64,000 nucleotides of DNA from Natronosalvus amylolyticus (lineage in GTDB: Archaea; Halobacteriota; Halobacteria; Halobacteriales; Natrialbaceae). The DNA is taken from positions 1 to 64,000 of the forward strand of contig NZ_CP101156.1 of the NCBI RefSeq assembly GCF_024298845.1, given 5' to 3'. This document shows positions 1 to 10,345 of this stretch, piece after piece. Position 1 is the first letter of the stretch. Each line of letters opens with the position of its first letter. Under the pieces are notes generated by a model, which was not told the origin of the DNA, did not search any database, and saw only the letters and a program-made list of their open reading frames with translations. The translations under genes were made by a program, and so were the position numbers.

Positions 1-62
1 TAATTCCATGGAGAGTGTATCGACCCGAAGCCTCTTATGACCTACAGCCCTACCTGCGAGTA

Positions 63-1280
63 ATGAGCGACACTGTGGAAGACGTCGATGTCCCGTACGA
101 CGAGGACGAGGCGTCTCAACAGGAGAAAATACGAGCACTCGAGGAGCGCCTCGAGGTGCTCGAGTCCCAGAACGAGGAGATGCGGGACAAACTCCTCGAC
201 GCGAACGCCGAGAACAACAAGTACCAGCAGAAACTCGAGCGCCTGACCCACGAGAACAAGAAACTCAAACAGTCGCCGTTGTTCGTCGCCACCGTCCAGG
301 AGATCATGGACGATGGCGTCATCATCAAACAACACGGCAACAATCAGGAAGCGCTGACCGAAGTAACCGACGAGATGCGAACGGAGCTCGAGCCGGACGC
401 TCGAGTCGCGGTCAACAACTCGCTGTCGATCGTGAAATCGCTCTCGAGCGAGACGGATGTGCGAGCGCGTGTGATGGAAGTCACCGAGAGCCCGGACGTC
501 TCGTATGAGGATATCGGAGGTCTCGAGGAGCAGATGCAGGAGGTGCGAGAAACCGTCGAGATGCCACTCAAGAGCCCGGAGATGTTCACCGAGGTCGGCA
601 TCGACCCACCGAGCGGCGTCTTGCTGTACGGCCCGCCGGGGACCGGAAAGACGATGCTCGCGAAGGCCGTTGCGAATCAGACCGACGCCACCTTCATCAA
701 GATGGCTGGCTCCGAGTTGGTTCACAAGTTCATCGGCGAGGGTGCAAAACTGGTCCGCGACCTCTTCGAAGTGGCCCGCGAACACGAGCCAGCGGTGCTC
801 TTTATCGACGAAATCGACGCTATCGCGGCCAAACGTACGGAGTCGAAAACCTCCGGCGACGCCGAAGTCCAGCGGACGATGATGCAGTTGCTTTCGGAGA
901 TGGACGGCTTCGAAGACCGCGGCGAGATTCGTATTATCGCGGCGACGAACCGCTTCGATATGTTGGACCGGGCAATCTTGCGGCCGGGCCGATTCGACCG
1001 GCTCATCGAAGTGCCGAAACCGACCGAAGAGGGACGGGAACTCATCTTCCAGATCCACACCCGCAACATGAACGTCGCCGACGACGTCGACTTCGCGGAA
1101 CTCGCGGAGACAACGCCCGAGGCCTCCGGTGCTGACATCAAAGCCGTCTGTACCGAAGCCGGCATGTTCGCGATTCGCGACGAGCGAACCGAGATCAGAA
1201 TGGAAGACTTCCGCAGCGCCTGGGAGAAGGTTCAGGCCGAATCCGAGGAAGACCCGTCCGTCTCGAAGACGTTCGCCTAA
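63..1280 (+). CDS. pan: Proteasome-activating nucleotidase (PAN)
   Basis: Hexameric AAA+ ATPase that unfolds substrates and feeds them to the archaeal 20S proteasome in the cytoplasm. The 405-residue product has an N-terminal coiled coil (about residues 17-70), an OB-type domain (about 73-140), and one AAA module with Walker A GPPGTGKT (190-197), Walker B LFIDEID (246-252) and a downstream [15 protein letters not shown] sensor and arginine-finger region. The C-terminus ends in TFA, so a Phe stands where the HbYX gate-opening motif normally has Tyr. I chose the ATG at 63 over an in-frame GTG at 15 because haloarchaeal PANs begin with MSDTV-like residues. The stop TAA overlaps the end of a family B repeat element. 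Family identity is essentially certain. Confidence 0.97.
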   Translation: MSDTVEDVDVPYDEDEASQQEKIRALEERLEVLESQNEEMRDKLLDANAENNKYQQKLERLTHENKKLKQSPLFVATVQEIMDDGVIIKQHGNNQEALTEVTDEMRTELEPDARVAVNNSLSIVKSLSSETDVRARVMEVTESPDVSYEDIGGLEEQMQEVRETVEMPLKSPEMFTEVGIDPPSGVLLYGPPGTGKTMLAKAVANQTDATFIKMAGSELVHKFIGEGAKLVRDLFEVAREHEPAVLFIDEIDAIAAKRTESKTSGDAEVQRTMMQLLSEMDGFEDRGEIRIIAATNRFDMLDRAILRPGRFDRLIEVPKPTEEGRELIFQIHTRNMNVADDVDFAELAETTPEASGADIKAVCTEAGMFAIRDERTEIRMEDFRSAWEKVQAESEEDPSVSKTFA

Positions 1281-1365
1281 GTGGTTTCCCAAACCTGCAC
1301 GGATGCGTGAAACCGATGGCTGTGTTCCGGTTTCACGCATCAGTCGACGCGTGACGGAGTACTAA
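1277..1365. repeat. Family B inverted-repeat element, copy 1
   Basis: An 89-bp element that begins in the stop codon of pan. Its core is a perfect 14-bp stem (1302-1315 with 1328-1341, GATGCGTGAAACCG and its complement) around a 12-nt loop. The left end reads CTAAGTGGTTTCCCAAACC. The right end, read on the minus strand, is CTTAGTACTCCGTCACGCG and matches the other end of copies 2 and 3. No coding potential is visible. It could act as a terminator hairpin for pan or be a miniature mobile element. Confidence 0.75.
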
Positions 1366-1517
1366 GCGAAATCGTATCTTTTCCGTTTTGCACGACCGAG
1401 AGTCGCCCGTTCGTCAACCGCGTATACAAACAACTGATGCACTGACAACGGATCGGAGCACTCGAGTATGCACCTTCGCGTTCGAGTCTCCGATTCAGAA
1501 ACTGATGACCGTACCGA

Positions 1518-1655
1518 TCACAGCGTGGCGAACGCCAGCCACGGCAGTCCGAACAGGACGATCGTCATAATCGCGAGAATCAACAGGTAGCCAGCCCCCG
1601 TTCCAACGGCCGTGAACCAGGATGGGTGATCGTACGCGGAGAGATCCAGTGCCAT
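1518..1655 (-). CDS. Small membrane protein, 45 aa
   Basis: A 45-residue protein starting MALDLSAYDHPSWFTAV, with one strongly hydrophobic segment (about residues 17-40) followed by a short tail ending LAFATL. The open frame extends upstream to 1829, but codons above the ATG at 1655 look non-coding and that stretch overlaps the start region of guaA. It is divergent from guaA, with about 120 bp between the starts. I recognise it only as a conserved-looking haloarchaeal single-pass membrane peptide; the function is unknown. Confidence 0.6.
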   Translation of the reverse strand: MALDLSAYDHPSWFTAVGTGAGYLLILAIMTIVLFGLPWLAFATL

Positions 1656-1775
1656 ATCAAAAGGTCTGGCGATGGCAGCATAAACGTACCGGGACCGGAA
1701 CGGGCCACTGACTGCCGTATTCGAGACCAGACGGGTTCGGACCGTTTTTATCGCTCGAGTGGCTATCGAAGTCCA

Positions 1776-2336
1776 ATGACGAAAATCGCTGTGGTGGACA
1801 ATCACGGACAGTTCACCCATCTGGAACAACGTGCGTTGCGCGATCTCGGCGTCGACTGTGAGTTAGTCGATAACGACACCCCGCCAGCGGACCTCGAGGC
1901 CGATGGCATCGTGCTCTCGGGTGGCCCGGACATGGACCGAATCGGCCGCAGTGCGGAGTACCTCGAAGACGGGCGTCCCGTCCTTGGTATTTGTCTCGGG
2001 ATGCAGATCATGGCCGACGCGCTCGATGGCAGTGTCGGTGGCGGCGACTACGGTGGCTACGCGGACGTCACCGTCGACATTCTCGAGGAAGACGACCCGT
2101 TGATCGGCTCGCTCGCACCCGAGACGCGCGTCTGGGCGAGTCACGCAGACGAGGTCAAAACCCTGCCAACGGGCTTTACGCTGACCGCCTCGAGTGACGT
2201 CTGTGGCGTCGAAGCGATGAGCGACACCGAGCGAAACCTCTACGGCGTACAGTGGCACCCCGAGGTGGCCCACACGGCAGAAGGCGACGAAGTCTTCGAA
2301 AACTTCCTCGCAATCGTCGAATCTCCCTCGAGGTAA
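1776..2336 (+). CDS. guaA: GMP synthase, glutamine amidotransferase subunit A
   Basis: Class I glutaminase subunit of the two-subunit archaeal GMP synthetase. It releases ammonia from glutamine for amination of XMP by the separate synthetase subunit, which is not in this window. The 186-residue protein carries the triad Cys73 (LGICLGMQ), His161 and Glu163 (VQWHPEV), and the oxyanion strand GIVLSGGPD near residue 45. Length fits the stand-alone GATase subunit. The ATG at 1776 was chosen because upstream codons look non-coding and MTKIAVVDNHGQ is the usual N-terminus. It is transcribed alone. Confidence 0.95.
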   Translation: MTKIAVVDNHGQFTHLEQRALRDLGVDCELVDNDTPPADLEADGIVLSGGPDMDRIGRSAEYLEDGRPVLGICLGMQIMADALDGSVGGGDYGGYADVTVDILEEDDPLIGSLAPETRVWASHADEVKTLPTGFTLTASSDVCGVEAMSDTERNLYGVQWHPEVAHTAEGDEVFENFLAIVESPSR

Positions 2337-2716
2337 CAACCGAGCCAGTTCACTCGCTGATCCGACGCAATTCGAGTGAATACCACTGGCGTCGCTGCAT
2401 CACCTTCGGTTTATATCGTTATACATGGGTCACGACCCCCTCGAGAACGTGGATTTACGGCGCTTTTTGTCGGTCGTTCTGTGAGTAATACTGTTGTACC
2501 CGTCGCGGGCTAAGACCTGTGAGTCGTCTTCACATTGTGGTCGGCGCTGCATCTTCACGTGGTCAGGCTGCATCCAACGACGCTACCCGTAATGGCCGAC
2601 TGTCTCACCTGACAATCGAATCTCATCACGTTGTGTGGGTGCTTTTCTGCAGAAATATAGCGTTTCGGTGGCAAAGGTGCCACCTCGTTATAGTCCGTGA
2701 CATCGACCCGACACCT
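2337..2716. other. Intergenic region before the sugar-binding protein gene
   Basis: A 380-bp stretch with no convincing gene. The open frame running from 2519 into the binding protein gene has non-haloarchaeal codon choice (many Cys, His and Trp codons) until the ATG at 2717. It contains an AT-rich patch near 2411-2425 and the proximal promoter and operator-like palindrome described separately. Confidence 0.6.
2652..2684 (+). promoter_or_regulatory. Promoter and palindromic operator of the ABC transporter binding protein
   Basis: A TATA-like AAATATA lies at 2653-2659. It is followed by a perfect 7-bp inverted repeat GGTGGCA-aagg-TGCCACC at 2667-2684, about 33 bp before the ATG at 2717. A palindrome at the expected transcription start is where a haloarchaeal repressor would sit; a sugar-responsive regulator is inferred, not shown. 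Confidence 0.5.
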
Positions 2717-3985
2717 ATGGGCGAGTCCAATTGGCAGATCGATCGACGTACCGTACTGGAAGGGATCGGTATCGGCGCTGTCGGTCTTGCGGGGGCCACG
2801 AACGTACAGGCCCGTTCGACCGTACAAGAGGGCGAAATAACCATCACCGCCGTCTGGACCGACGACGAAGAGGAGGACTTCCTCGCCGTGGTAGACTACG
2901 CGGAGGGGGAGACTGGCCTCGACATCTCGTATGCGCCACGAGACACCGAGACGCTTCTGACGTCGACCCTCATGGATTACGAGGCAGGTATCGCGACCGC
3001 GGACATCGTCGTGATACCGATGGAGGGTCGGGTTCGGAGAGACGCGGAGGCAGGCCACCTCGAGCCGGTCGGTGACCTCTGGGACGAGGAGGACTACACG
3101 ACCGATCACGCGACGGTGTCGGTGGACGACGACGTGTACGCCGCGCCGTTCGGCGGTGATCTCAAGCCCGGGTTCTGGTACCGTGAGTCGTTCTTCGACG
3201 AACACGATCTCGAGGAACCAGAAGACTACGACCAGTTCCTCGATTTACTCGCAGCGATAGACGGCATCGAGGGAGTCGAAGCGCCGCTGGCTTCAGGGAA
3301 CGGTGATGGCTGGCCCCTCAGTGATATCACGGAGGCGTTCATCCTTCGACAGGAAGACGGCCACGAGTTGCAGGTTGACCTCATCGAAGGCGAGGCCCAG
3401 TTCACCGACGACCGAGTTGCGACGGCGTTCGAAGAACTCCAGGAACTCCATCAGGAGGGCTACTTCAGCGAGGTGCGTGACTTCGGCATCCAGTACGAGT
3501 TCTTCTGGGCGAACGAAACGCCGCTGTACTTCATGGGGTCGTGGACGCCAGCGTTCGGCGCAATCGAAGATCCAGAGGATCTGAACTACTTCATGCTCCC
3601 CGGCGCGGAGGCGATGGTGACGAGCATTAACTGGTTCACTATTCCCGCGTACGTCGACGATGTCGATGCGGCGAAAGACGCTGCCGAGGCGATCATTTCG
3701 GCGGAGGGCCAGGAGGTCTGGACCGAGCGCGGTGGCTTCGTCCCCACTGCTGTCGACGTTCCGGAGGAAGCCTACGAACTCGAAGTCATGCGCGATCTTA
3801 CCCAGGAGGCCGACGAAGTCGAACTCGTTCCCGATCTGGACGACGCGCTCGGCGACCCGTTCCAGGCGGAGTTCTGGTCGCAACTGCTCGGCTTCTGGGC
3901 GGAACCTGATCAAGAGATTGAGCCGATCCTGGAGACGCTCGACGACGCCTTACAGGAGAGCGTTGGGACAGAAGACGGGGTATAG
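2717..3985 (+). CDS. ABC transporter substrate-binding protein, carbohydrate type
   Basis: Extracellular solute-binding protein (family 1, maltose/sugar-type fold) that would deliver a carbohydrate to the permeases encoded at 4369-6309. The 422-residue protein starts with a Tat-type signal (DRRTVLEGIGIGAVGLAGA, residues 9-27). Unlike most haloarchaeal binding proteins, no lipobox Cys follows the hydrophobic stretch. The mature part is very acidic, with typical family features such as a central FFWANETPLYFMGSW segment. The ATG at 2717 is supported by the signal peptide beginning there. Its stop is 2 nt from the next start, so the two are probably one transcript. The substrate cannot be read from sequence. 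Confidence 0.85.
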   Translation: MGESNWQIDRRTVLEGIGIGAVGLAGATNVQARSTVQEGEITITAVWTDDEEEDFLAVVDYAEGETGLDISYAPRDTETLLTSTLMDYEAGIATADIVVIPMEGRVRRDAEAGHLEPVGDLWDEEDYTTDHATVSVDDDVYAAPFGGDLKPGFWYRESFFDEHDLEEPEDYDQFLDLLAAIDGIEGVEAPLASGNGDGWPLSDITEAFILRQEDGHELQVDLIEGEAQFTDDRVATAFEELQELHQEGYFSEVRDFGIQYEFFWANETPLYFMGSWTPAFGAIEDPEDLNYFMLPGAEAMVTSINWFTIPAYVDDVDAAKDAAEAIISAEGQEVWTERGGFVPTAVDVPEEAYELEVMRDLTQEADEVELVPDLDDALGDPFQAEFWSQLLGFWAEPDQEIEPILETLDDALQESVGTEDGV

Positions 3986-3987
3986 GC

Positions 3988-4290
3988 GTGGTTGACGGGG
4001 GTGACGGCGTGACTGGAGGTCGCGGCGTCTTCGAGACGGTCGTCATCGCCGGGCAGGAGCTTCGGCGAAGCAACGTAAACGCCGTTGCCGTCGACGTTTT
4101 GTACCTCTTCACGACGGCGTTTTTCGCCACACTGGCGATACGGGGCTTTTGGCCGGCACTGATAGCCGCATTCCCCCTCGTCGTGTTGCTTTCGTTTGCC
4201 TGGATGTCCTCCCGGCTCTTTTTGTTCACGAACATCGTCGTCATCGCCGTGTCGATTGCGGTGACGCGAGCGGGAATGATGCCGCTGTGA
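3988..4290 (+). CDS. Small membrane protein linked to the binding protein gene
   Basis: A 100-residue protein with a short soluble N-terminus and two to three hydrophobic segments (about residues 32-52, 55-72 and 76-92). The GTG start at 3988 lies 2 nt after the binding protein stop; another GTG at 4009 is possible. I do not recognise a family. Because the binding protein has no lipid anchor site, a membrane tether or accessory transport subunit is one idea, but this is inference from position only. It converges with the permease gene ending at 4369, with a T-rich stretch (about 4294-4302) between them. Confidence 0.6.
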   Translation: MVDGGDGVTGGRGVFETVVIAGQELRRSNVNAVAVDVLYLFTTAFFATLAIRGFWPALIAAFPLVVLLSFAWMSSRLFLFTNIVVIAVSIAVTRAGMMPL

Positions 4291-4368
4291 TCGGCTTTTT
4301 CTCTCCCGGTAAAATACGGATTACTTGACCAGTCTTCGGGAACGAACCCTCGAGCCAACCATCGGACG

Positions 4369-5343
4369 TCAATCTGTCACCGCCGCGACCATCCCTCGTT
4401 TGTAGTATCGCTCGAGGAACAAGAACAGGAGTACCGGGACGGCCATCGTCATGATCGAGCCGGCGGCGATAAGTCCCCACTCCACCTGGACCCGCCCTCG
4501 CATTAACGGAAGTACCTGGGGTGCGAGGTAGAGTTCCGGTGAGCGCATGAACACCAGCGGGAAGAAAAACGCGTTCCACACCCACGTGAACTGGATGACG
4601 GCAACCGAGACGAGTGCCGGCGTCGACAAAGGCAGGATGATCGTCCGGAAGATCTGGTATCGCGAGGCACCGTCGATACGTGCGGCTTCCTCGAGTTCCT
4701 CCGGAATACCGAGCAGGTAATTTCGCAGGAACAGTACGACCCACCCGAGCCCCCATCCGATGTGGATCAGTATCAGCCCCATGTACGTGTCGAACAACCC
4801 GAATTCGCGGAGCGCGTTGAAGTTCCCCATCGCGATGAGTTCCGGTGGCGCGGCCATAACCAGCAGTATCAGGAAAAACAGTGTCGTCTTCAGCGGGAAC
4901 TCGAACCTAGCGAACGGGTACGCCGCCATCACGCCGAGGAGCATCACGACGAGTACGGCGGGGATGGTGACGATGAACGTGTTGAGGAGGGCCTGCCCCA
5001 TCGGTGCAGTGCTGTAATTCCACGCCCGATAGTAGTTCTCGAACGTGATCGTCATTCCCTCTATATGCCACCAGCCACCGATGATCTCCGAGAGCGGTCG
5101 GATCGAGGCCATGAACAGGCCGATGAACGGAACGATCCAGAGGACGGCAATGGTGATCGCGACGACGTACTTGAGGGCTCGACGTTTCGTGGGAATCGAC
5201 TCGCGGAGTCTCGTTCGCCAGCTTCGTTCCGCGGTGGGGGCGATGTCCGGAACGTCGTCGACCGACAGGTACTGATCGTGATCGGTGGCCCGTTCGGAGC
5301 CGGCGTCGATGCCAGTCGGTTCGAGGGGGTCGTCTTCAACCAT
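4369..5343 (-). CDS. ABC sugar transporter permease, MalG type
   Basis: Second inner-membrane permease of the sugar ABC transporter. The 324-residue protein has a roughly 60-residue acidic cytoplasmic N-terminus, six predicted membrane segments, and the EAA loop EELEEAARIDGASRYQIF that docks on the ATPase. Its ATG at 5343 is 6 bp after the stop of the MalF-type gene, so the two are cotranscribed. It is the last gene of the ATPase-permease-permease operon. Confidence 0.92.
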   Translation of the reverse strand: MVEDDPLEPTGIDAGSERATDHDQYLSVDDVPDIAPTAERSWRTRLRESIPTKRRALKYVVAITIAVLWIVPFIGLFMASIRPLSEIIGGWWHIEGMTITFENYYRAWNYSTAPMGQALLNTFIVTIPAVLVVMLLGVMAAYPFARFEFPLKTTLFFLILLVMAAPPELIAMGNFNALREFGLFDTYMGLILIHIGWGLGWVVLFLRNYLLGIPEELEEAARIDGASRYQIFRTIILPLSTPALVSVAVIQFTWVWNAFFFPLVFMRSPELYLAPQVLPLMRGRVQVEWGLIAAGSIMTMAVPVLLFLFLERYYKRGMVAAVTD

Positions 5344-5349
5344 GTCTAA

Positions 5350-6309
5350 TCAGTTCATACGAGCGATGTACAGCGCGAGCGGGGCGACGATAAACAGCTG
5401 AACCAACGCTACCACCATCGCCATCCCGTAGTCTATGGGCGGGCGGAATGCCGCCCGGTATACTTCGATACCCAACACTGAGTACGCGTGGTTCGGTCCA
5501 CCTGCAGCGCCACCGGCAGCGTATACGATGTCGAACATTCGCATCACCCAGATGATGCCCATAATGACAACTACGGCCGTCACGGGCCTGACCAGCGGCC
5601 AGATGATGTCACGGAACCGTCGCCAGGCACCGGCTCCGTCGACCTTGGCGGATTCGAGCAGGGATGGATCGATGGCCGAAAGCGCGGAACTGTAGAGCAA
5701 CATACTGAATCCGGTGTGGACCCAAATTCCGCCCGCAATGAGGGCGTAAATCGCCACCTGGGGCGATTGCGTCCAGTTTCGAACCCACTGCCCTTGACCG
5801 AGGACACGAAGAACTTCGTTGAACACCCCTGCCCGGGGATCGTAAATGAACATGAGAACCAGCCCGATGACGATGGGCGGGACAGTGAATCCCACGAAGA
5901 TCATGGATCGGAGGAACCGTCGTCCTTTTAAATCGGCGAACAGCAACGCCAGTCCGAGGCCGAGGAACGTACTCGCGGGTACGTGAATAACGACCCAGAG
6001 GAGGTTGTGGGTCAGTGCTCCCATGGGATAACGCAACTCCTGCATGTTCGGCCAGTGGATAATGAGCTGATCGGTAAGCGAACGGGTCCAGTTGTCGAGG
6101 CCGACAAAACTATCCAGAGTGAACGTTTCCCAGGAGAAGAAGCTCCCGAACGCCGAGTAGACGATTGGGGCGACCGAGAAGATACCGAAGAGAGTCAGGC
6201 CGGGAACCAGAAACACCGCCAGTGCGACCGCCTTTTCCCGGTCGATATCCAGCAGCCCTTCCTCATCGCTATCCACCGTAATCCCGTCGATGTGATCTTG
6301 TAAGCTCAT
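5350..6309 (-). CDS. ABC sugar transporter permease, MalF type
   Basis: First permease subunit, 319 residues and six predicted membrane segments after an acidic N-terminus. The EAA loop is visible as SLLESAKVDGAGAWRRFRDI. I placed the start at the ATG at 6309, which gives the usual MSLQDHIDG-like N-terminus close to the first membrane segment. The open frame reaches 6450 but that extension overlaps the ATPase gene. It lies 28 bp downstream of the ATPase gene stop. Confidence 0.92.
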   Translation of the reverse strand: MSLQDHIDGITVDSDEEGLLDIDREKAVALAVFLVPGLTLFGIFSVAPIVYSAFGSFFSWETFTLDSFVGLDNWTRSLTDQLIIHWPNMQELRYPMGALTHNLLWVVIHVPASTFLGLGLALLFADLKGRRFLRSMIFVGFTVPPIVIGLVLMFIYDPRAGVFNEVLRVLGQGQWVRNWTQSPQVAIYALIAGGIWVHTGFSMLLYSSALSAIDPSLLESAKVDGAGAWRRFRDIIWPLVRPVTAVVVIMGIIWVMRMFDIVYAAGGAAGGPNHAYSVLGIEVYRAAFRPPIDYGMAMVVALVQLFIVAPLALYIARMN

Positions 6310-6337
6310 GTGCGTGGGCGTCTCGAGGCGGTGTCGA

Positions 6338-7468
<1,131 letters not shown>

Positions 7469-7813
7469 TCACCATATTCGAAGACGTTTATCAATATCAA
7501 CCCCCACATCACTGCCAATCTTATTGAATAGTACACATTCTTTGATGGTTCGTTGCGGAGATCAAACGGAGGTCTCTCGAGTTGGGACTAGCGGACTCTC
7601 GTTCGCTATATTCGGCGTTCCCGATGCGGAGAACTACATACAGTATCCTCGAACGGTTCTTCCCGTCTTCAAGGTAGCGAGCTCGCTGGGTATATCGGAT
7701 CTCGACATCGGGGGCAGCGATAGCCCGATCGGCGATCACATCCACCGTTCGTTGCTTTCGGTCACCTCGAGCCGATTGAAGTCCGTCAAAATCACGCCGG
7801 ACAACGGGTCAGG
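7469..7813. other. Intergenic region between the transporter operon and metG
   Basis: A 345-bp stretch holding the transporter promoter at its left end. Open frames on both strands here have atypical codon choice and no recognisable motif. I see no supported gene. Confidence 0.5.
7486..7500 (-). promoter_or_regulatory. TATA box of the sugar transporter operon
   Basis: On the minus strand the sequence TTGATATTGATAAAC lies 18-32 nt before the ATPase ATG at 7468, the spacing expected for a leaderless haloarchaeal transcript. Confidence 0.5.
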
Positions 7814-9922
7814 TTACCGGATTTTCTCGCCCAGCTCGGCGTCGCCGTGAGTCGTCAGCAGATCGGCTTCCTCGCCGGCTGCAAGCACCATGCCGTTGGA
7901 CTCGACACCAAACAGTTCTGCGGGCTCCATGTTCGCGAGTAGGATACACTTCGTTCCCGGCAGGCTCTCGAGGTCGTGGAGGCGTTTGATGCCGGCGACG
8001 ACCTGTCGGGTTTCGAAGCCGATATCGACCTCGAGGCGAGCCAGGTCGTCGGCCCCCTCGATGCCTTCAGCCACTTCGATCTGGCCGACCCGGATATCGA
8101 GTTCCTGAAACTCTTCGAAGCCGATTCGGTCCTCGAGCAGGGGTTCGAGATCGCTCGTCTCGGTTTCGGTCGATGCGTCTTCGGTCGTGTCGTCAGTGGT
8201 TTCGGTCATGGGTTCGCTGTCACTTTCAGCTTCCGCACGGTCGGCTGCCGCCTCGATTTTCGCCTCGAGTTTGGCCTCGAGCTCCTCGACGCGGTCGTCT
8301 TCGATCTTTTCGAACAGTTCGCCGGGTTCTTCGAACGCCCGGGGCGGTGCCTCGAGGGCGGTCTCGAGGACGGTGTCTGCAACTGAGCCGTCCTCGCCGA
8401 GTTGGTCCCAGAGGGCCTGTGCTTTGCCCGGCGCGACCGGCTGGAGCAAGACGCCGACGGCTTTGGCGATCTGCACACAGTCACGAATAACCTGTGCGGC
8501 GCGTTCCGGCTCGTCGTCGGTGAGTTTCCAGGGCTCGTTACGCTGGATGTACTCGTTGCCGAACTGGGCGAGTCGGGTTGCGCTCAGACCGACGTCCCTG
8601 ATCGAGTAGTCGTTCACCGCGGTTCGCGTCTCCTCGAGAGCGTCCTCGATTCGCGTTCGGACTTCGTCCGAGACTTCGGCGTCGGGCGTGCCCTCGTAGT
8701 TGCGGTAGGCAAACAGCAGCGACCGGTACCAGAAGTTGCCGATCGTGCCGACGAGTTCGCCGTTGACCTTCTCCTGGAAGGCCGTCCAGGTGAAGTCGAC
8801 GTCCTGCTGGAGTCCGCCGGTCGTCGTGAGATAGTACCGAAGGAGGTCGGGGTGGAACCCTTCCTCGAGGTACTCTCTGGCCCAGATGGCACGGTTTCGA
8901 CTGGTCGAGAGCCCCTTGCCGTCGATGGTGATGAAGCCGGTCGCGGCGATTCCTCGTGGAGTGTTGTAGCCTGCTCCCTCGAGCATCGCCGGCCAGAAGA
9001 TGGTGTGGTGCTGGATGATGTCCCGGCCGATCACGTGGACGATTTCGCCGTCATCTCGCCAGACCTCTTCCCAGTCGTACTCCTCGTTCCCGACGCGTTC
9101 GCTGTACTGTTTCGTCGAGGCGATGTACTCGATAGGCGCGTCGACCCAGACGTAGAGGACGATGTCCTCGTCCTCAGCACCGGGATAGTCGATTCCCCAG
9201 TCCATGTCGCGAGTGAGACACCAGTCCTGTAGTCCCTCTTCGATCCACTGACGTGGCTGGTTTCGTGCGTTCGAGGTTCCCTCGAGGCCGTCGAGGAAGT
9301 CGGTGAGGTAGTCCGCGAACTCCGAGACGTGGAAGAACTTGTGGGTTCGCTCGCGGTACTCCGCCGGATTCCCGGTCCGGACGCTGGTCGGATTCTCGAT
9401 TTCACCGGGTTCGAGGTGCCGCTGACAGCCTTCGTCACACTCGTCGCCGCGCGCTTTCTCCCCGCAGTATGGACAGGTACCGACGACGTAACGGTCGGGA
9501 AGGTGGTCGTCTGCCTGTGGGTCGTAGGCGACGAGTACCTCGTCTTCGTAGACGTAGCCCCCATCCTCGAGGGCGCGAACGATGGACTGGGTGAGTTCGA
9601 CGTTCGTCTCCTCGTGGGTGTGTCCGTAGTTGTCGAAGTCGACGCTAAACTTTGGGAACGTTTCGGTGTACTGCTCGTGCCAGCGCAGCGCGAATTCTTC
9701 GGGGTCGACTCCTTCTTTATCCGCGTTGACGGCGACGGGCGTTCCGTGCATGTCCGACCCACAGACGTAGACTGACTGCTGACCCAGTGTCCGGAGTGCT
9801 CGATTGAACGTGTCTGCACCGATGTACCCGCGGAGGTGCCCGATGTGCAGGTCACCGTTCGCGTACGGTAACCCACAGGTCACCACCGCCGGACGGTCCG
9901 TCGGAAAGTTCTCGTGGCTCAT
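7814..9922 (-). CDS. metG: Methionyl-tRNA synthetase
   Basis: Charges tRNA-Met with methionine. The 702-residue enzyme has the HIGH motif (HIGH, residues 26-29), a zinc knuckle beginning CPYCGEKARGDECDEGC (about 146-162), a KMSKS-type loop GKGLSTSRN, and the anticodon-binding helical domain. An acidic linker (about residues 555-595) leads to a C-terminal Arc1p/CsaA-like tRNA-binding OB domain (about 600-702, RVGQIEVAEGIEGAD). This long form with fused OB domain is normal for haloarchaea. Start ATG at 9922. Confidence 0.97.
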   Translation of the reverse strand: MSHENFPTDRPAVVTCGLPYANGDLHIGHLRGYIGADTFNRALRTLGQQSVYVCGSDMHGTPVAVNADKEGVDPEEFALRWHEQYTETFPKFSVDFDNYGHTHEETNVELTQSIVRALEDGGYVYEDEVLVAYDPQADDHLPDRYVVGTCPYCGEKARGDECDEGCQRHLEPGEIENPTSVRTGNPAEYRERTHKFFHVSEFADYLTDFLDGLEGTSNARNQPRQWIEEGLQDWCLTRDMDWGIDYPGAEDEDIVLYVWVDAPIEYIASTKQYSERVGNEEYDWEEVWRDDGEIVHVIGRDIIQHHTIFWPAMLEGAGYNTPRGIAATGFITIDGKGLSTSRNRAIWAREYLEEGFHPDLLRYYLTTTGGLQQDVDFTWTAFQEKVNGELVGTIGNFWYRSLLFAYRNYEGTPDAEVSDEVRTRIEDALEETRTAVNDYSIRDVGLSATRLAQFGNEYIQRNEPWKLTDDEPERAAQVIRDCVQIAKAVGVLLQPVAPGKAQALWDQLGEDGSVADTVLETALEAPPRAFEEPGELFEKIEDDRVEELEAKLEAKIEAAADRAEAESDSEPMTETTDDTTEDASTETETSDLEPLLEDRIGFEEFQELDIRVGQIEVAEGIEGADDLARLEVDIGFETRQVVAGIKRLHDLESLPGTKCILLANMEPAELFGVESNGMVLAAGEEADLLTTHGDAELGEKIR

Positions 9923-10345
9923 ATGTGTACTCTCTCGATGGCAGGCGTAAAACCCGCCGGTTTCGGCCGCTACTCACTCGACGATACTCGCCGTATAGTA
10001 CGGCACAGAAGACAGCTCGGTTTCGCCGTCGTTCAGCCTGACCGCATGACCGGTCTCGAGAACGAGGGTCCACCCGCTATTAGACGCGACTACGGGCGCA
10101 TCGAACGGTCGACTCCACCACCAGATATCGGCATCTCGAGTGGGGATTGTCGGTTGGACGACTTAGGGGTTTCCCAACGATGTACGTCGTTCGCACGGTG
10201 GTGGCTCGAGTTCGTCGATATTATCTATCATCTTCTATATACTATCGCCGTTTTCCGACCGAAACATCGGGGAAGAGATAATACAGCCGACGAGATGGCG
10301 TATATGAAAAGAAAGAGTTGTATTGGTTTCTGATGAAGCGAACTT
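9923..10345. other. Intergenic region between metG and the Na+ symporter gene
   Basis: 423 bp between divergent genes. The open frame across it shows no family features and poor codon choice. A TATA-like TATATGAAAA at 10301-10310, about 36-45 nt before the symporter ATG, is the best promoter candidate. A second AT-rich patch (TATATACTATC) lies near 10237-10246. Confidence 0.5.

Noticed and set aside
42-1340. A 432-codon open frame antisense to pan
   Set aside because: Long antisense frames are expected in GC-rich haloarchaeal genes; pan on the plus strand has every family motif.
9914-10333. A 139-codon frame in the gap between metG and the symporter gene
   Set aside because: No family features, atypical residues, and it spans likely promoters of both neighbours.
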